Part shown: positions 45,972 through 54,664 of the stretch, piece after piece
How positions within the stretch are numbered: position 1 is the stretch's first letter
How the letters are laid out: each line of letters starts with the position of its first letter
Translations under genes and position numbers: made by a program
The notes under the pieces: generated by a model
The model's input: only the letters and a program-made list of their open reading frames with translations
Database searches by the model: none
Told to the model about the DNA's origin: nothing
Assembly (NCBI GenBank): GCA_050953425.1
Contig: JBMNMQ010000002.1
Location: 160,290 to 224,289 of the forward strand
Length of the DNA stretch: 64,000 nucleotides
From: RUG100 sp050953425
GTDB taxonomy: Bacteria; Bacillota; Clostridia; Peptostreptococcales; Anaerovoracaceae
Direction of reading: 5' to 3'

Positions 45972-46348
45972 GCAGGAACGTATCGATCGACGACATGGAC
46001 ACCGTCATCATGACGGAACTTGAAAAGTACGCGGACCTCGCGGCGGACGATCTGAAGGACGCTGTGAAGGAAACGGCGAAGTCCGTCCGCAAGGACATCC
46101 AGAACACCGCCCCGGTCGACACCGGAAAGTACAAGAAGTCGTGGTCCGTGAAAAACGTTCACGAGGATTCCGAATCCATCGATCTCGTCGTGCATTCGAG
46201 AAACCGCTACCAGATCGCCCACCTTCTGGAACACGGCCACGCCAAACGCGGCGGAGGAAGAGTCGCGGCGAAACCTCATATAGCGAAAGCCGAGGAACGC
46301 GGAAATGAAACGCTTGTGAAAGCGATTGAAGAAAAACTGAAAGGATAA
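45968..46348 (+). CDS. HK97 gp10-family tail-completion protein
   Basis: 126 residues. LKDAVKETAKSVRKDIQNTA, then PVDTGKYKKSWSVK and ARYQIAHLLEHGHAKRGG-like text (here NRYQIAHLLEHGHAKRGG), then KPHIAKAEERGNETLVKAI. The PVDTG and HLLEHG signatures are diagnostic of the HK97 gp10 / minor capsid family at the head-tail joint. Confidence 0.92.
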   Translation: MSRNVSIDDMDTVIMTELEKYADLAADDLKDAVKETAKSVRKDIQNTAPVDTGKYKKSWSVKNVHEDSESIDLVVHSRNRYQIAHLLEHGHAKRGGGRVAAKPHIAKAEERGNETLVKAIEEKLKG

Positions 46349-46354
46349 AACTTC

Positions 46355-46681
46355 ATGACACTCGAATACATCAAATCGATGCTCGAAGAGACGGGGATTC
46401 CTGTCGCTTACGATCATTTTGCAGAGGGCGAGTCTCCGGACCCGCCTTTTCTCTGTTTTCTTTTTCCCGGCAGCGACAACCTGTTCGCGGACGACACGGT
46501 CTTCCAGAAGATCGACGAACTCAACATCGAACTGTACACGGATAAGAAAGACCCGGATACGGAAACCGGGATCGAAAACATCCTGAACTCGCACGAACTT
46601 CCCTATGAAAAATCGGAAGTATGGATCGAGTCGGAGAAGATGTACGAGGTTCTGTACCAGACACAAATCATAGGAGGTTAA
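46355..46681 (+). CDS. Tail terminator-like protein
   Basis: 108 residues. EYIKSMLEETGIPVAYDHFA, PPFLCFLFPGSDNLFADD, and INIELYTDKKDPDTE-like text (LNIELYTDKKDPDTETG) followed by WIESEKMYEVLYQTQI. Small proteins with P-P-F near residue 30 and E-L-Y-T-x-x-K-D at the centre occupy the tail terminator/joining position in Bacillota siphoviruses. They cap the tail tube and join it to the head. Called from order and pattern. Confidence 0.78.
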   Translation: MTLEYIKSMLEETGIPVAYDHFAEGESPDPPFLCFLFPGSDNLFADDTVFQKIDELNIELYTDKKDPDTETGIENILNSHELPYEKSEVWIESEKMYEVLYQTQIIGG

Positions 46682-46686
46682 CAGAT

Positions 46687-47304
46687 ATGGCAAACAAGAA
46701 AAACAAGGTCAAGTTCGGCCTTAAGAACTGCCACTACGCGATCGCGACGCTCGCGGAGGACGGCACGGTCACATTCGGCACGCCCGTCGCCATGCCCGGC
46801 GCGGTATCTCTTTCCCTCGATGCCGAGGGCGAAAACGATCCGTTCTATGCGGACGATTCCGTATATTACATGGTCTCGAACAACAACGGATATTCCGGCG
46901 ACTTCGAGCTCGCCCTCATCCCGGAGAGTTTTCTCACGGACGTCATGCATGAAACGGAGGACAGTAACGGCGTCATCGCGGAGAACAAGGACGTGGAGCC
47001 GGAGCATTTCGCGCTCCTTTTCGAGTTTTCCGGCGACCAGAGGAAAATCCGCCACTGCATGTACTACTGCTCGGCAACCCGTCCCTCCGTTTCCGGCTCC
47101 ACGAAGGAAGACTCGACCGAAGTGCAGACGGAGACTCTCTCCCTCACGGTTTCGCCGCTGCCGTCCGGACTCGTGAAGGTAAAGACCGGAACGAATACAT
47201 CCGACGCTGTGTACGACGCCTGGTACGACAAGGTTTATGAACCGACGGCTGCCGCGGCGTCCTCGTCCACGAGTTCTTCGTCCACAAGCAGCCTGACGGA
47301 ATGA
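46687..47304 (+). CDS. Major tail (tube) protein
   Basis: 205 residues from ATG 46687, AGGAGG 10 bases upstream. NKVKFGLKNCHYAIATLAED, GTPVAMPGAVSLSLDAEGEN, FYADDSVYYMVSNNNGYSGD, and MHETEDSNGVIAENKDVEPE are typical of the phi13/SPbeta-like major tail protein family. It polymerises into the tail tube. A Ser/Thr-rich C-terminal tail (SSSTSSSSTSS) is low complexity. Confidence 0.92.
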   Translation: MANKKNKVKFGLKNCHYAIATLAEDGTVTFGTPVAMPGAVSLSLDAEGENDPFYADDSVYYMVSNNNGYSGDFELALIPESFLTDVMHETEDSNGVIAENKDVEPEHFALLFEFSGDQRKIRHCMYYCSATRPSVSGSTKEDSTEVQTETLSLTVSPLPSGLVKVKTGTNTSDAVYDAWYDKVYEPTAAAASSSTSSSSTSSLTE

Positions 47305-47315
47305 GGTGATCGGCA

Positions 47316-47693
47316 ATGGCAGTGACAAAGACAATCGAAATCGACGAAAAGCCTGTGACGTTCCGCGCGTCAGCCGCCATTCCAAGGCTCTACAGGAATA
47401 AGTTCCACAGGGACATTTACCGTGACCTGAGTAAGCTTCAGAAAAGCATCGACGAAAACGACGCGGAAAATTCCAGTCTGGACACGTTCAGTCTCGAACT
47501 TTTCGAGAACATCGCATGGCTCATGGCAAAGCATGCGGACAAAGAAGTTCCGGATACTCCGGAGGAATGGCTGGACGAGTTCTCCACGTTCTCGATCTAC
47601 GAGATTCTCCCTCAGATCATTGAGCTGTGGGGACTCAATACGGAACAGCAGGTTCAGTCTAAAAAAAACACCATGCGACAGAGCGGGAAATGA
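47316..47693 (+). CDS. Tail assembly chaperone (gpG-like)
   Basis: 125 residues. KTIEIDEKPVTFRASAAIPR, LYRNKFHRDIYRDLSKLQK, LENIAWLMAKHADKEVPDTP-like text (FENIAWLMAKHADKE), EEWLDEFSTFSIYEILPQII. It keeps the tape measure soluble and recruits tube subunits. Its 3' end has the slippery heptamer A-AAA-AAC; ribosomes that slip by -1 make a longer GT-type product with the frame ending at 47854. Confidence 0.9.
   Translation: MAVTKTIEIDEKPVTFRASAAIPRLYRNKFHRDIYRDLSKLQKSIDENDAENSSLDTFSLELFENIAWLMAKHADKEVPDTPEEWLDEFSTFSIYEILPQIIELWGLNTEQQVQSKKNTMRQSGK
47663..47669 (+). promoter_or_regulatory. Slippery site for programmed -1 frameshift
   Basis: A-AAA-AAC with AAA and AAC as zero-frame codons, preceded by five more A. 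This is a classic -1 heptamer and sits 24 bases before the gpG-like stop, the usual place in siphovirus tail genes. Confidence 0.88.
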
Positions 47694-47854
47694 CAACCCC
47701 GCTCTTTTTACTGCGCTGCGTACAGATCGGACTTTCGATCTCGGAACTTGATCTTCTCACGATCGGAACCGTAAACGACATGTACGCGGAGATGTCGAAC
47801 GACGACTGGGACTACCCGGAAATCGCGACGCAGGAAATGATGGACAGATTCTAA
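47670..47854 (+). CDS. -1 frame extension of the tail assembly chaperone (gpGT-like)
   Basis: After slipping, translation continues HHATEREMTTPLFLLRCVQI, GLSISELDLLTIGTVNDMYA and ends DRF at TAA 47854, adding about 61 residues. A free start ATG at 47690 exists but lacks a ribosome site. The LSISELDLLTIGTVNDMY pattern (helix, then D-M) is the known T part of gpGT-like proteins. The tape measure begins 15 bases later. Confidence 0.85.
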
Positions 47855-47869
47855 GGAAGGAGGCTTCGT

Positions 47870-50590
47870 ATGGCTGACAGAATCAAAGGCATCACAGTCG
47901 AGATCGGCGGCGATACGACCGGCCTCTCGAAAGCGCTGTCCGGCGTCAACAAGGAAATCAGGAACACCCAGTCCCAGCTCAAGGACGTAAACAAGCTCCT
48001 GAAACTCGATCCGACCAGCTCCGAGCTCATCGCCCAGAAGCAGAAACTGCTCTCTCAGGCGGTGACGGAAACAAAAGACAAACTCACACAGCTGAAATCG
48101 GTGCAGGATCAGATGGACGCGGGTCTTAAAAACGGCAGCGTCACGCAGGAACAGTACGACGCATGGCAGCGTGAGATCATCGCAACCGAGCAGGAACTGA
48201 AGAACCTCGAGGAACAGACAAAGAATACGGATTCCAGTATTGCGGCCACACTAAAACAAACCGGTTCCAGGATGCAGGAAGTCGGCGGCAAGATCTCAGG
48301 CGTCGGCGAATCCCTCTCCAAAGGCGTGACTGCGCCGATCACCGCTCTCGGGGCGGCTTCTCTTGTCGCTTTCGGCGAAGTGGACTCCGGACTTGACATC
48401 GTGACGCAGAAAACCGGTGCGTCCGGGCAGGCGCTTGAAGAAATGCAGCAGAGCGTCAAAAATCTCGCGACGCAGATTCCGACGGACTTTGAAACCGCAG
48501 GCGCGGCCGTCGGCGAAGTCAACACAAGATTCGGTCTCACCGGGCAGGCGCTTGAGGATCTGTCGGGCAAGTTCATCAAGTTCGCGCAGCTGAACGACAC
48601 GGACGTATCCACCTCCGTCGACAACGTTTCCTCCGTCCTGAACGCCTTCGGGCAGTCCACGGACGACGCGGGCGACCTTCTGGACGCCTTGAACGCCACC
48701 GGACAGGCGACCGGGATCTCCATGGACACGCTGGCAAACGACCTGTCGCAGAACGCCGCACAGTTTAAGGAGATGGGGCTGACCGCCCAGCAGGCCGCCG
48801 GATTCATGGGCATGGTGGAAATGTCCGGCCTCGACACCTCAACGGCGATGGCCGGTCTTAAGAAAGCCATGAAGAACGCGGCGGATGACGGCATGTCCCT
48901 CGATGAGGCGCTGAAAGGTTTCTCCGACACGATGAGTTCCAACAAGTCGGACACCGAAAAGCTGCAGGCCGCCTACGACCTGTTCGGAAGCAAGGCAGGC
49001 GCTGCATTCTACAACGCCGTGCAGAGCGGGAAACTCAACCTCGACGATCTGTCCGGCACGCTCGGCGATTTCTCCGGCAGTGTGGAAAACACGTTCAACG
49101 AGACGCTCGACCCGATCGACCAGTTCCAGATGACATTGAACTCTCTGAAGGAAGTCGGCGCTGACATCGGAAACAGCCTCGCGACTGTTCTCAAGCCTGT
49201 TCTGCAGGACATCTCGGCCGCGCTTCAGAAGTTCGCGGACATCTGGAACGGCATTCCCGGACCCGTGCAGGAAACCATCGTGAAGATCGCTCTTATCGCC
49301 GCGGCCGTGGGACCCGTGCTCATCGTCATCGGCAAGCTGATCACCTCGGTCGGGACGATCCTCACCGTCATACCGAAGATCACGGCGGCGGTCACCGGCG
49401 TGAAAACCGTTATCACAGGGCTGAACGCGGCGATGGCCGCCAATCCGATCGGGCTTATCATTACCGCCATCGGACTGCTCGTCGCCGCATTCATCTATCT
49501 ATGGAACAACTGCGAGAGTTTCCGGAACTTCTGGATCGGTCTCTGGAACAACATCAAGGAAGTCGCTGTCACGATATTCACTGCGATCAAAGACTTCTTT
49601 ACGACGATCTGGACGGCGATCACAAGTGTATTCACCACCGCCGTGAACGGAATCAGCACGTTCCTTTCCGGCGCCTGGAATGGCATAAAGACCGTCGTTG
49701 AAACCGTCATGAATGCCATCAGCACCGTGATCCGGACCATCTGGAACGGTATCAAATCCTTCTTCACGACCATATTCACGGCGATCCAGACTGTGGTGAC
49801 GACCTACTTCAATATTTACAAGACAGTAATCACCACGGTCCTCACCGCCATCCGGACTGTTGTGACCACCATCTGGAATGCGATTAAAACCGTCATCACC
49901 ACCGTGGTAAACGCAATCAGAACCGCGGTGACCACAGCGTGGAACGCGATCAAAACCGTGACCTCTACCGTCTTTAACGGAGTGAAATCGGTCGTAACCT
50001 CGATCTGGAACGGCATCAAGTCGGCCGTCATGTCCGTCGTGAACGCCATGAAGAGCGGCATATCCGGCGCGTTCAATGCGATCAAAAGCACGATATCCGG
50101 AATCCTTAACGGCATCAAGGGAAAATTCTCTTCTGTTTTCAACGGGATCTGGAGCTTCGTCTCCGGAATCGTCGGAAAGCTCAAGAGCGTCTTTAACTTC
50201 AAGTGGAGCCTGCCGAAGATCAAACTCCCGCATTTCTCGATAAGCGGCAAGTTCAGCCTGAACCCGCCGAGCATCCCGCACTTTTCCGTTTCCTGGTACA
50301 AGAAGGCGATGGAGGGCGGCATGATTTTAAAAGACGCGACAATCTTCGGACAGTCAAACGGCACGCTCCTCGGAGGCGGAGAAGCCGGTGACGAGGCAGT
50401 CGTCGGCGTGAACTCTCTTAAGAGCATGATACGCGAGGCGGTAAATGACAGCTCCGGCTCAGGCTACAACGGTCCGCTCATCAACATCGAGACGATGAGC
50501 GTAAGAAACGACGACGACATACGGAAAATATCCCAGCAGCTCAACAGCCTGCTTGTGGGCAGCCGCCGGGCGAAAGGAACGGTGATCTGA
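47870..50590 (+). CDS. Tail tape measure protein
   Basis: 906 residues, AAGGAGG upstream. The N-terminal coiled coil (SKALSGVNKEIRNTQSQLKD, VNKLLKLDPTSSELIAQKQK) is followed by the TP901-type conserved core (GLDIVTQKTGASGQALEEMQ, ETAGAAVGEVNTRFGLTGQA, TMSSNKSDTEKLQAAYDLFG), a hydrophobic membrane-active region (about 470-545: IVKIALIAAAVGPVLIVIGK) and about 15 undecad-like repeats of the type W/F-N-x-I-K-T-x-V-T-T (about 565-750). Length sets the tail length, near 135 nm by the usual 1.5 angstrom per residue rule. C-terminal end carries a small globular domain. Confidence 0.95.
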   Translation: MADRIKGITVEIGGDTTGLSKALSGVNKEIRNTQSQLKDVNKLLKLDPTSSELIAQKQKLLSQAVTETKDKLTQLKSVQDQMDAGLKNGSVTQEQYDAWQREIIATEQELKNLEEQTKNTDSSIAATLKQTGSRMQEVGGKISGVGESLSKGVTAPITALGAASLVAFGEVDSGLDIVTQKTGASGQALEEMQQSVKNLATQIPTDFETAGAAVGEVNTRFGLTGQALEDLSGKFIKFAQLNDTDVSTSVDNVSSVLNAFGQSTDDAGDLLDALNATGQATGISMDTLANDLSQNAAQFKEMGLTAQQAAGFMGMVEMSGLDTSTAMAGLKKAMKNAADDGMSLDEALKGFSDTMSSNKSDTEKLQAAYDLFGSKAGAAFYNAVQSGKLNLDDLSGTLGDFSGSVENTFNETLDPIDQFQMTLNSLKEVGADIGNSLATVLKPVLQDISAALQKFADIWNGIPGPVQETIVKIALIAAAVGPVLIVIGKLITSVGTILTVIPKITAAVTGVKTVITGLNAAMAANPIGLIITAIGLLVAAFIYLWNNCESFRNFWIGLWNNIKEVAVTIFTAIKDFFTTIWTAITSVFTTAVNGISTFLSGAWNGIKTVVETVMNAISTVIRTIWNGIKSFFTTIFTAIQTVVTTYFNIYKTVITTVLTAIRTVVTTIWNAIKTVITTVVNAIRTAVTTAWNAIKTVTSTVFNGVKSVVTSIWNGIKSAVMSVVNAMKSGISGAFNAIKSTISGILNGIKGKFSSVFNGIWSFVSGIVGKLKSVFNFKWSLPKIKLPHFSISGKFSLNPPSIPHFSVSWYKKAMEGGMILKDATIFGQSNGTLLGGGEAGDEAVVGVNSLKSMIREAVNDSSGSGYNGPLINIETMSVRNDDDIRKISQQLNSLLVGSRRAKGTVI

Positions 50591-52495
50591 ATGGGCTTCA
50601 AATTCAACGGCAGAACTTCCCAGAGCTTCGGCCTTGCCACACGAATGACCAAAGAATACAAGATGCCGGATTTCACCAATAATACGATCACCGTTCCGGG
50701 ACGCGAGGGCGTGTTCGACTTCGGTGAGACGATCGGCGAAAGGAAGATCGAGATTTCCTGCTTCATCCCGCCGGGCAAATCCGACGCGGACTTTCTCGCT
50801 CGAAAGGATGAAATCATCGCATGGCTGAATCCGGACGAGGGGCTCCGCGATCTGATCCTCGACAAGGAACCGGACCGCGTGTACAAAGCGAGACTCGAAG
50901 GAGGATTCTCATTTGATAAGGCGGTTCGCAACTCCTGCACTTTCGATCTCACGTTTTTCTGCCCGGACCCGTATGCCTACGCGAAAGCAGACGAAACCTA
51001 TGAATTCACCGAACCCGGCACTTTCACGCTGAACCGGGAACTTGGAAACGCGGACTCCCTTCCGGTCTATCTCCTTCAGGCCAGTCTCACGAAGGAAAAA
51101 AGCGCTGTTCTGACCACAAACGGTAAATCACTGGAAATCAGCGGACAACTCGGAAAAGAAGAGATCCTCGTGATCGACTCCGCGCTCATGACGGCTAAAG
51201 TCACGGATGCGGAAGGCAATACGCTCCGGAACGGTCTGCCGCTCATAAAAAGCCTGAACTTTCCGGAACTTAACCCCGGCGGGAATACACTCGTGATCGA
51301 CGCGGACAGCAGCACCGAGCAGGTTGTCAGAGAGCTGAAATCACAGGAATATTTCACAGGACAGGTTCCCGCCTTCTGGGGAACGGACGGTCTGTGGCGG
51401 TTCAACGAATCAGAGCCTGACTCCGGCACCAGTCTCGCCGACTCCTCCGGCAAAAACCGCAGTGCGGTAATCAGCGGATGGAGCGGCACGACCGCGAGCC
51501 TTCCGTCCGGGCATCTCGGACGGTCATTCAGAATGAATATCAACGACCCGGAGACAGAAAAAACCTATCTCAAGGTGACGAACGACGGTACGATCTTCTC
51601 CACGCTCGGGGAAACGATCGCCGTCGGAGGGTGGTTCATGCCGACCACCTACTCCGTCGGGAATACGTACTGCCCGCTGTTCAACACGCGCTACGGTCCG
51701 GGGCAGCCGATCTTCTACCTGTCGCTTTTATCCGGGAAGCCGAGGATCATGCTCTACGATTCTTCAGGGACACTGATCCTCGATAAATCCGTGACGCCGT
51801 CTTTCACTCTGGAAAACGGCGGCTGGTATTTCATCGCCTGTCTCATCAGACCAAACGACAAAACCGCGCAGTATATTCTTGGCGATCGCAGCACCGGCAC
51901 GGTCTGGGAATCAGACGTCCTCAGTTTCACGGGGACGCTCAACGCCTCCTGCACGGCGGACCTGATCTGGGGCATGCATTCCGACTCCTACTGGTATGCG
52001 GGCAGCTTCGACGACTGGTTTCTCGACTGCGATTCCGACCTCACCGCGGATGACATATCCCTGTGGCTCAAGGAATCCCTGTCCGCAAACGCCGCGGATT
52101 CCGATGCAAGCGTGGACGGACTCACGACGGAGAACGCCGTGACCCTGAAAGCGGCAAGCGGCGCATACCCTTCGTCCGGGACGCTCACCACGGCGGCTGT
52201 CTCCTACGGGATTGAAGGCACCTGCCTTGTCACCGTGGACGCGGAAACCCCGGACGGGACCGGAATCACGGCAGAAACTTCGACATCGGACGATCTTTCG
52301 GCATGGAGCGACTGGGCTTCACTCGGGAATGACGGCAGTGTGCAGTCCGGATCAGGGCAATACATCCGTTTCAGGATAACCCTTACGACAACGGACACCT
52401 CGAAGACCCCGACGTTCAGAGGAATCAGTCTTTCCGTTCCGGGTGAATCATCATTCAAGAAGCTGAAGATAATAGCCCGCAGCAGATGGAGGTGA
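50591..52495 (+). CDS. Distal tail protein with an added LamG-like domain
   Basis: 634 residues. The first 250 form the usual Dit fold (FNGRTSQSFGLATRMTKEYK, TITVPGREGVFDFGETIGER, LTFFCPDPYAYAKADETYEF). Residues about 265-500 look like a concanavalin/LamG lectin fold (GLWRFNESEPDSGTSLADSS, VGGWFMPTTYSVGNTYCPLF, GGWYFIACLIRPND, DDWFLDCDSDLTADDI). The last 130 residues are another beta domain (STSDDLSAWSDWASLGNDGS). Dit joins tube and baseplate. The added lectin-like part probably binds cell-surface sugars. Starts right at the tape measure stop. Confidence 0.88.
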   Translation: MGFKFNGRTSQSFGLATRMTKEYKMPDFTNNTITVPGREGVFDFGETIGERKIEISCFIPPGKSDADFLARKDEIIAWLNPDEGLRDLILDKEPDRVYKARLEGGFSFDKAVRNSCTFDLTFFCPDPYAYAKADETYEFTEPGTFTLNRELGNADSLPVYLLQASLTKEKSAVLTTNGKSLEISGQLGKEEILVIDSALMTAKVTDAEGNTLRNGLPLIKSLNFPELNPGGNTLVIDADSSTEQVVRELKSQEYFTGQVPAFWGTDGLWRFNESEPDSGTSLADSSGKNRSAVISGWSGTTASLPSGHLGRSFRMNINDPETEKTYLKVTNDGTIFSTLGETIAVGGWFMPTTYSVGNTYCPLFNTRYGPGQPIFYLSLLSGKPRIMLYDSSGTLILDKSVTPSFTLENGGWYFIACLIRPNDKTAQYILGDRSTGTVWESDVLSFTGTLNASCTADLIWGMHSDSYWYAGSFDDWFLDCDSDLTADDISLWLKESLSANAADSDASVDGLTTENAVTLKAASGAYPSSGTLTTAAVSYGIEGTCLVTVDAETPDGTGITAETSTSDDLSAWSDWASLGNDGSVQSGSGQYIRFRITLTTTDTSKTPTFRGISLSVPGESSFKKLKIIARSRWR

Positions 52496-52500
52496 CAGAC

Positions 52501-53874
52501 ATGGCGGACGATAAGGACCTCATCGTTCTCGATAAGGAAGGAAACAAAGAAGCCGTACTCGAAAACACCTATAACGTCGTCGTCACGGGTGAGATCAACG
52601 GCATCGATACGCTGGAGTTCAATCTGCCTTTCAAGGACGGCAAACGAAAATATCTTGAAAACGAGAAACAGATAACGGTCGGAAACGATATTTACCGGAT
52701 CCGAACCATCACGGACGAGAAAAACGAGCAAGGAGACGCTGTCACCTCCGTATATGCCGAAGCCGCATTCTATGATCTCGGATTCTCAGTGAAGAAAACG
52801 GAACAGACCTTCAACGCGGATACGGCCGACGTCCCGATGGCCTACGCACTTAAGGACACCGGCTGGACGCTCGGAACGGTCAACGTCCGCACGAAGCGCA
52901 CCTGGACATCTACGGAGAAAAACGCTCTGGCGATTCTCCGGAAGGTGCAGGATCTTCACGGAGGCGACCTTATCTTCGACAACGCGAACAGGACCGTGAG
53001 CCTTCTGACCTTCAGCGGCACGGACTCCGGCGCGCTCTTTTGCTACAAAAAGAACATGAAGTCCATCAAGCGCGTCATCGACACGCAGAGTCTCATCACG
53101 CGCCTTTATGCCTACGGCAAGGACGGCATGACATTTGCGTCCATCAATGACGGGAAGGAATACGTCGAGGACACCACATACACAGACGAGATCCGCATAT
53201 CCACTCTCGACTGCTCGAATTTCACGAACCCCTACCAGATGAAGGAATATGCCGAGATGCGTCTTGCGGATTACGCCTCCCCTCGCATCTCCTACGTTTT
53301 GAACGCGATGGATCTCTCCGTCCTCACAGGTTACGAACACGAGACATGGAAGCTCGGCGACATCGTGACTGTGAAAGAAGACGAACTGGGCCTTTCCATC
53401 AAGACAAGAATCGTGCGGCGGGAATACAACCTGCGTGAACCATGGAACACCGTACTCGAATTATCGACCACGCTCCGGGAGCTCGGAGACTCCTCATCTC
53501 AGTGGGACGCCGCCGCCGACACGCTTGCCGGAGCGAACCTCGTCGACAGCCAGGAGATGCAGGACCTTGTGCCGTTCAACCATTTGAAGAACTCACGAGC
53601 CGACTCCGGCCTGTCTTACTGGGAAAACTCCGGATTCGAAGTGGATGCGGAAAACGGCGTTTCGGGAACCGCCTCCTTCAAATGCACCGGAGCGCTGAAT
53701 ACCACGAAAAGCCTGACGCAGATCGTGACTCCGGCAAACCGGGACAGTTACACCTTCTCCTGCCAGATCGCATCGGATGATCTGAAAAAGGGAGAAAACG
53801 GTCAGGTCGGCGTGGAGGTCACCTTCGAATATGAAGACGGAACGACAGAGACACGGTTTATCGATCTGATATAA
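52501..53874 (+). CDS. Tail-associated protein (Tal / prophage endopeptidase tail family)
   Basis: 457 residues from ATG 52501, GGAGGTGA upstream. TYNVVVTGEINGIDTLEFNL, PFKDGKRKYLENEKQITVGN, AEAAFYDLGFSVKKTEQTFN and YGKDGMTFASINDGKEYVED fit the gp27-like baseplate hub (prophage tail endopeptidase) family. No clear peptidase site is seen, so it is probably the hub structure only. The last 100 residues (NHLKNSRADSGLSYWENSGF, TKSLTQIVTPANRDSYTFSC) look like a carbohydrate-binding beta sandwich. Acts at the tail tip. Confidence 0.85.
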   Translation: MADDKDLIVLDKEGNKEAVLENTYNVVVTGEINGIDTLEFNLPFKDGKRKYLENEKQITVGNDIYRIRTITDEKNEQGDAVTSVYAEAAFYDLGFSVKKTEQTFNADTADVPMAYALKDTGWTLGTVNVRTKRTWTSTEKNALAILRKVQDLHGGDLIFDNANRTVSLLTFSGTDSGALFCYKKNMKSIKRVIDTQSLITRLYAYGKDGMTFASINDGKEYVEDTTYTDEIRISTLDCSNFTNPYQMKEYAEMRLADYASPRISYVLNAMDLSVLTGYEHETWKLGDIVTVKEDELGLSIKTRIVRREYNLREPWNTVLELSTTLRELGDSSSQWDAAADTLAGANLVDSQEMQDLVPFNHLKNSRADSGLSYWENSGFEVDAENGVSGTASFKCTGALNTTKSLTQIVTPANRDSYTFSCQIASDDLKKGENGQVGVEVTFEYEDGTTETRFIDLI

Positions 53875-53885
53875 GGGAGAAAGAC

Positions 53886-54080
53886 ATGGCAAGTTTTACG
53901 CATGTGGCGCAGGCGGTCTCCCCGCAGAACGGACGTGTCAAAAAAATACGTGTCCGGGTCTGCGTGACCGACTGCACCGGAACCATCCATATCACCGACA
54001 TGCTCCTGCAGGGCGGATCGATCGCGACCGGATGGGTCGGGCATGTAAGCGAGATCAAATGGACGGAGGACGGTGAGTAA
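53886..54080 (+). CDS. Small tail-tip protein with TDCTGT motif
   Basis: 64 residues. FTHVAQAVSPQNGRVKKIRV then VRVCVTDCTGTIHITDMLLQ and GGSIATGWVGHVSEIKW. The TDCTGT-x-x-x-TD-x-x-LQ block recurs in the next gene product, so both carry the same small beta unit. Similar short proteins lie between the hub and fibre genes of related prophages. Function unknown, likely structural. Confidence 0.7.
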   Translation: MASFTHVAQAVSPQNGRVKKIRVRVCVTDCTGTIHITDMLLQGGSIATGWVGHVSEIKWTEDGE

Positions 54081-54082
54081 TC

Positions 54083-54664
54083 ATGCCGATATTCACACGA
54101 TTCACGGAAACCATCGAGAAAAAGGAAAAGAAGCGTATCGTCTCAGTCACACTGAAACCACAGGTGACCGACTGCACGGGAACGGTCTGGTTCACCGATC
54201 TCATGCTGCAGGAGGGCGACCGCCTCTCCGGATATGCAGTCAACACGGAAACGCTTCAGAAGGAGTACGAAACCGGTGATGAATACGCAGTCACCGGCAA
54301 ACGATTCTACAACGGCATCGTCCGCGGAAACACGACCTGCATCATTTTCAATCTCGGCAAAACCACCGCAGGACTCGACTGGAAGATCACGCCAAACCAG
54401 AACATGAAAGCCGGCAGCATCTCTCTTGCATTAGGGGCCGGAGCGCATAAGGCGACCTTCGCCGAAGCGGCAGCCGCCGGAGACGAACTGAAACTTCACG
54501 CGTCTTCACGAGAATGTCTGAAAAACGGATCGGCCGCTTCAAAGAACGGCTTTTTCCAATATTCTGCGGCCGGGGACAGCAAGCATCCGGTGACGGTCGA
54601 AGATAAAAAGTCTGCACGGCTCTACGTTGAATTTCAGGAGATGGAGGACGGTGATCTGATATGA
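54083..54664 (+). CDS. Tail protein with TDCTGT motif
   Basis: 193 residues. The N-terminal part has VTLKPQVTDCTGTVWFTDLM and LQEGDRLSGYAVNTETLQKE, homologous to the 64-residue protein just before. The remaining 110 residues form a beta-rich domain (YNGIVRGNTTCIIFNLGKTT, HASSRECLKNGSAASKNGFF). It ends with YVEFQEMEDGDLI and overlaps the glycosidase start by 4 bases. Probably a baseplate or fibre part. No enzymatic motif is visible. Confidence 0.7.
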   Translation: MPIFTRFTETIEKKEKKRIVSVTLKPQVTDCTGTVWFTDLMLQEGDRLSGYAVNTETLQKEYETGDEYAVTGKRFYNGIVRGNTTCIIFNLGKTTAGLDWKITPNQNMKAGSISLALGAGAHKATFAEAAAAGDELKLHASSRECLKNGSAASKNGFFQYSAAGDSKHPVTVEDKKSARLYVEFQEMEDGDLI

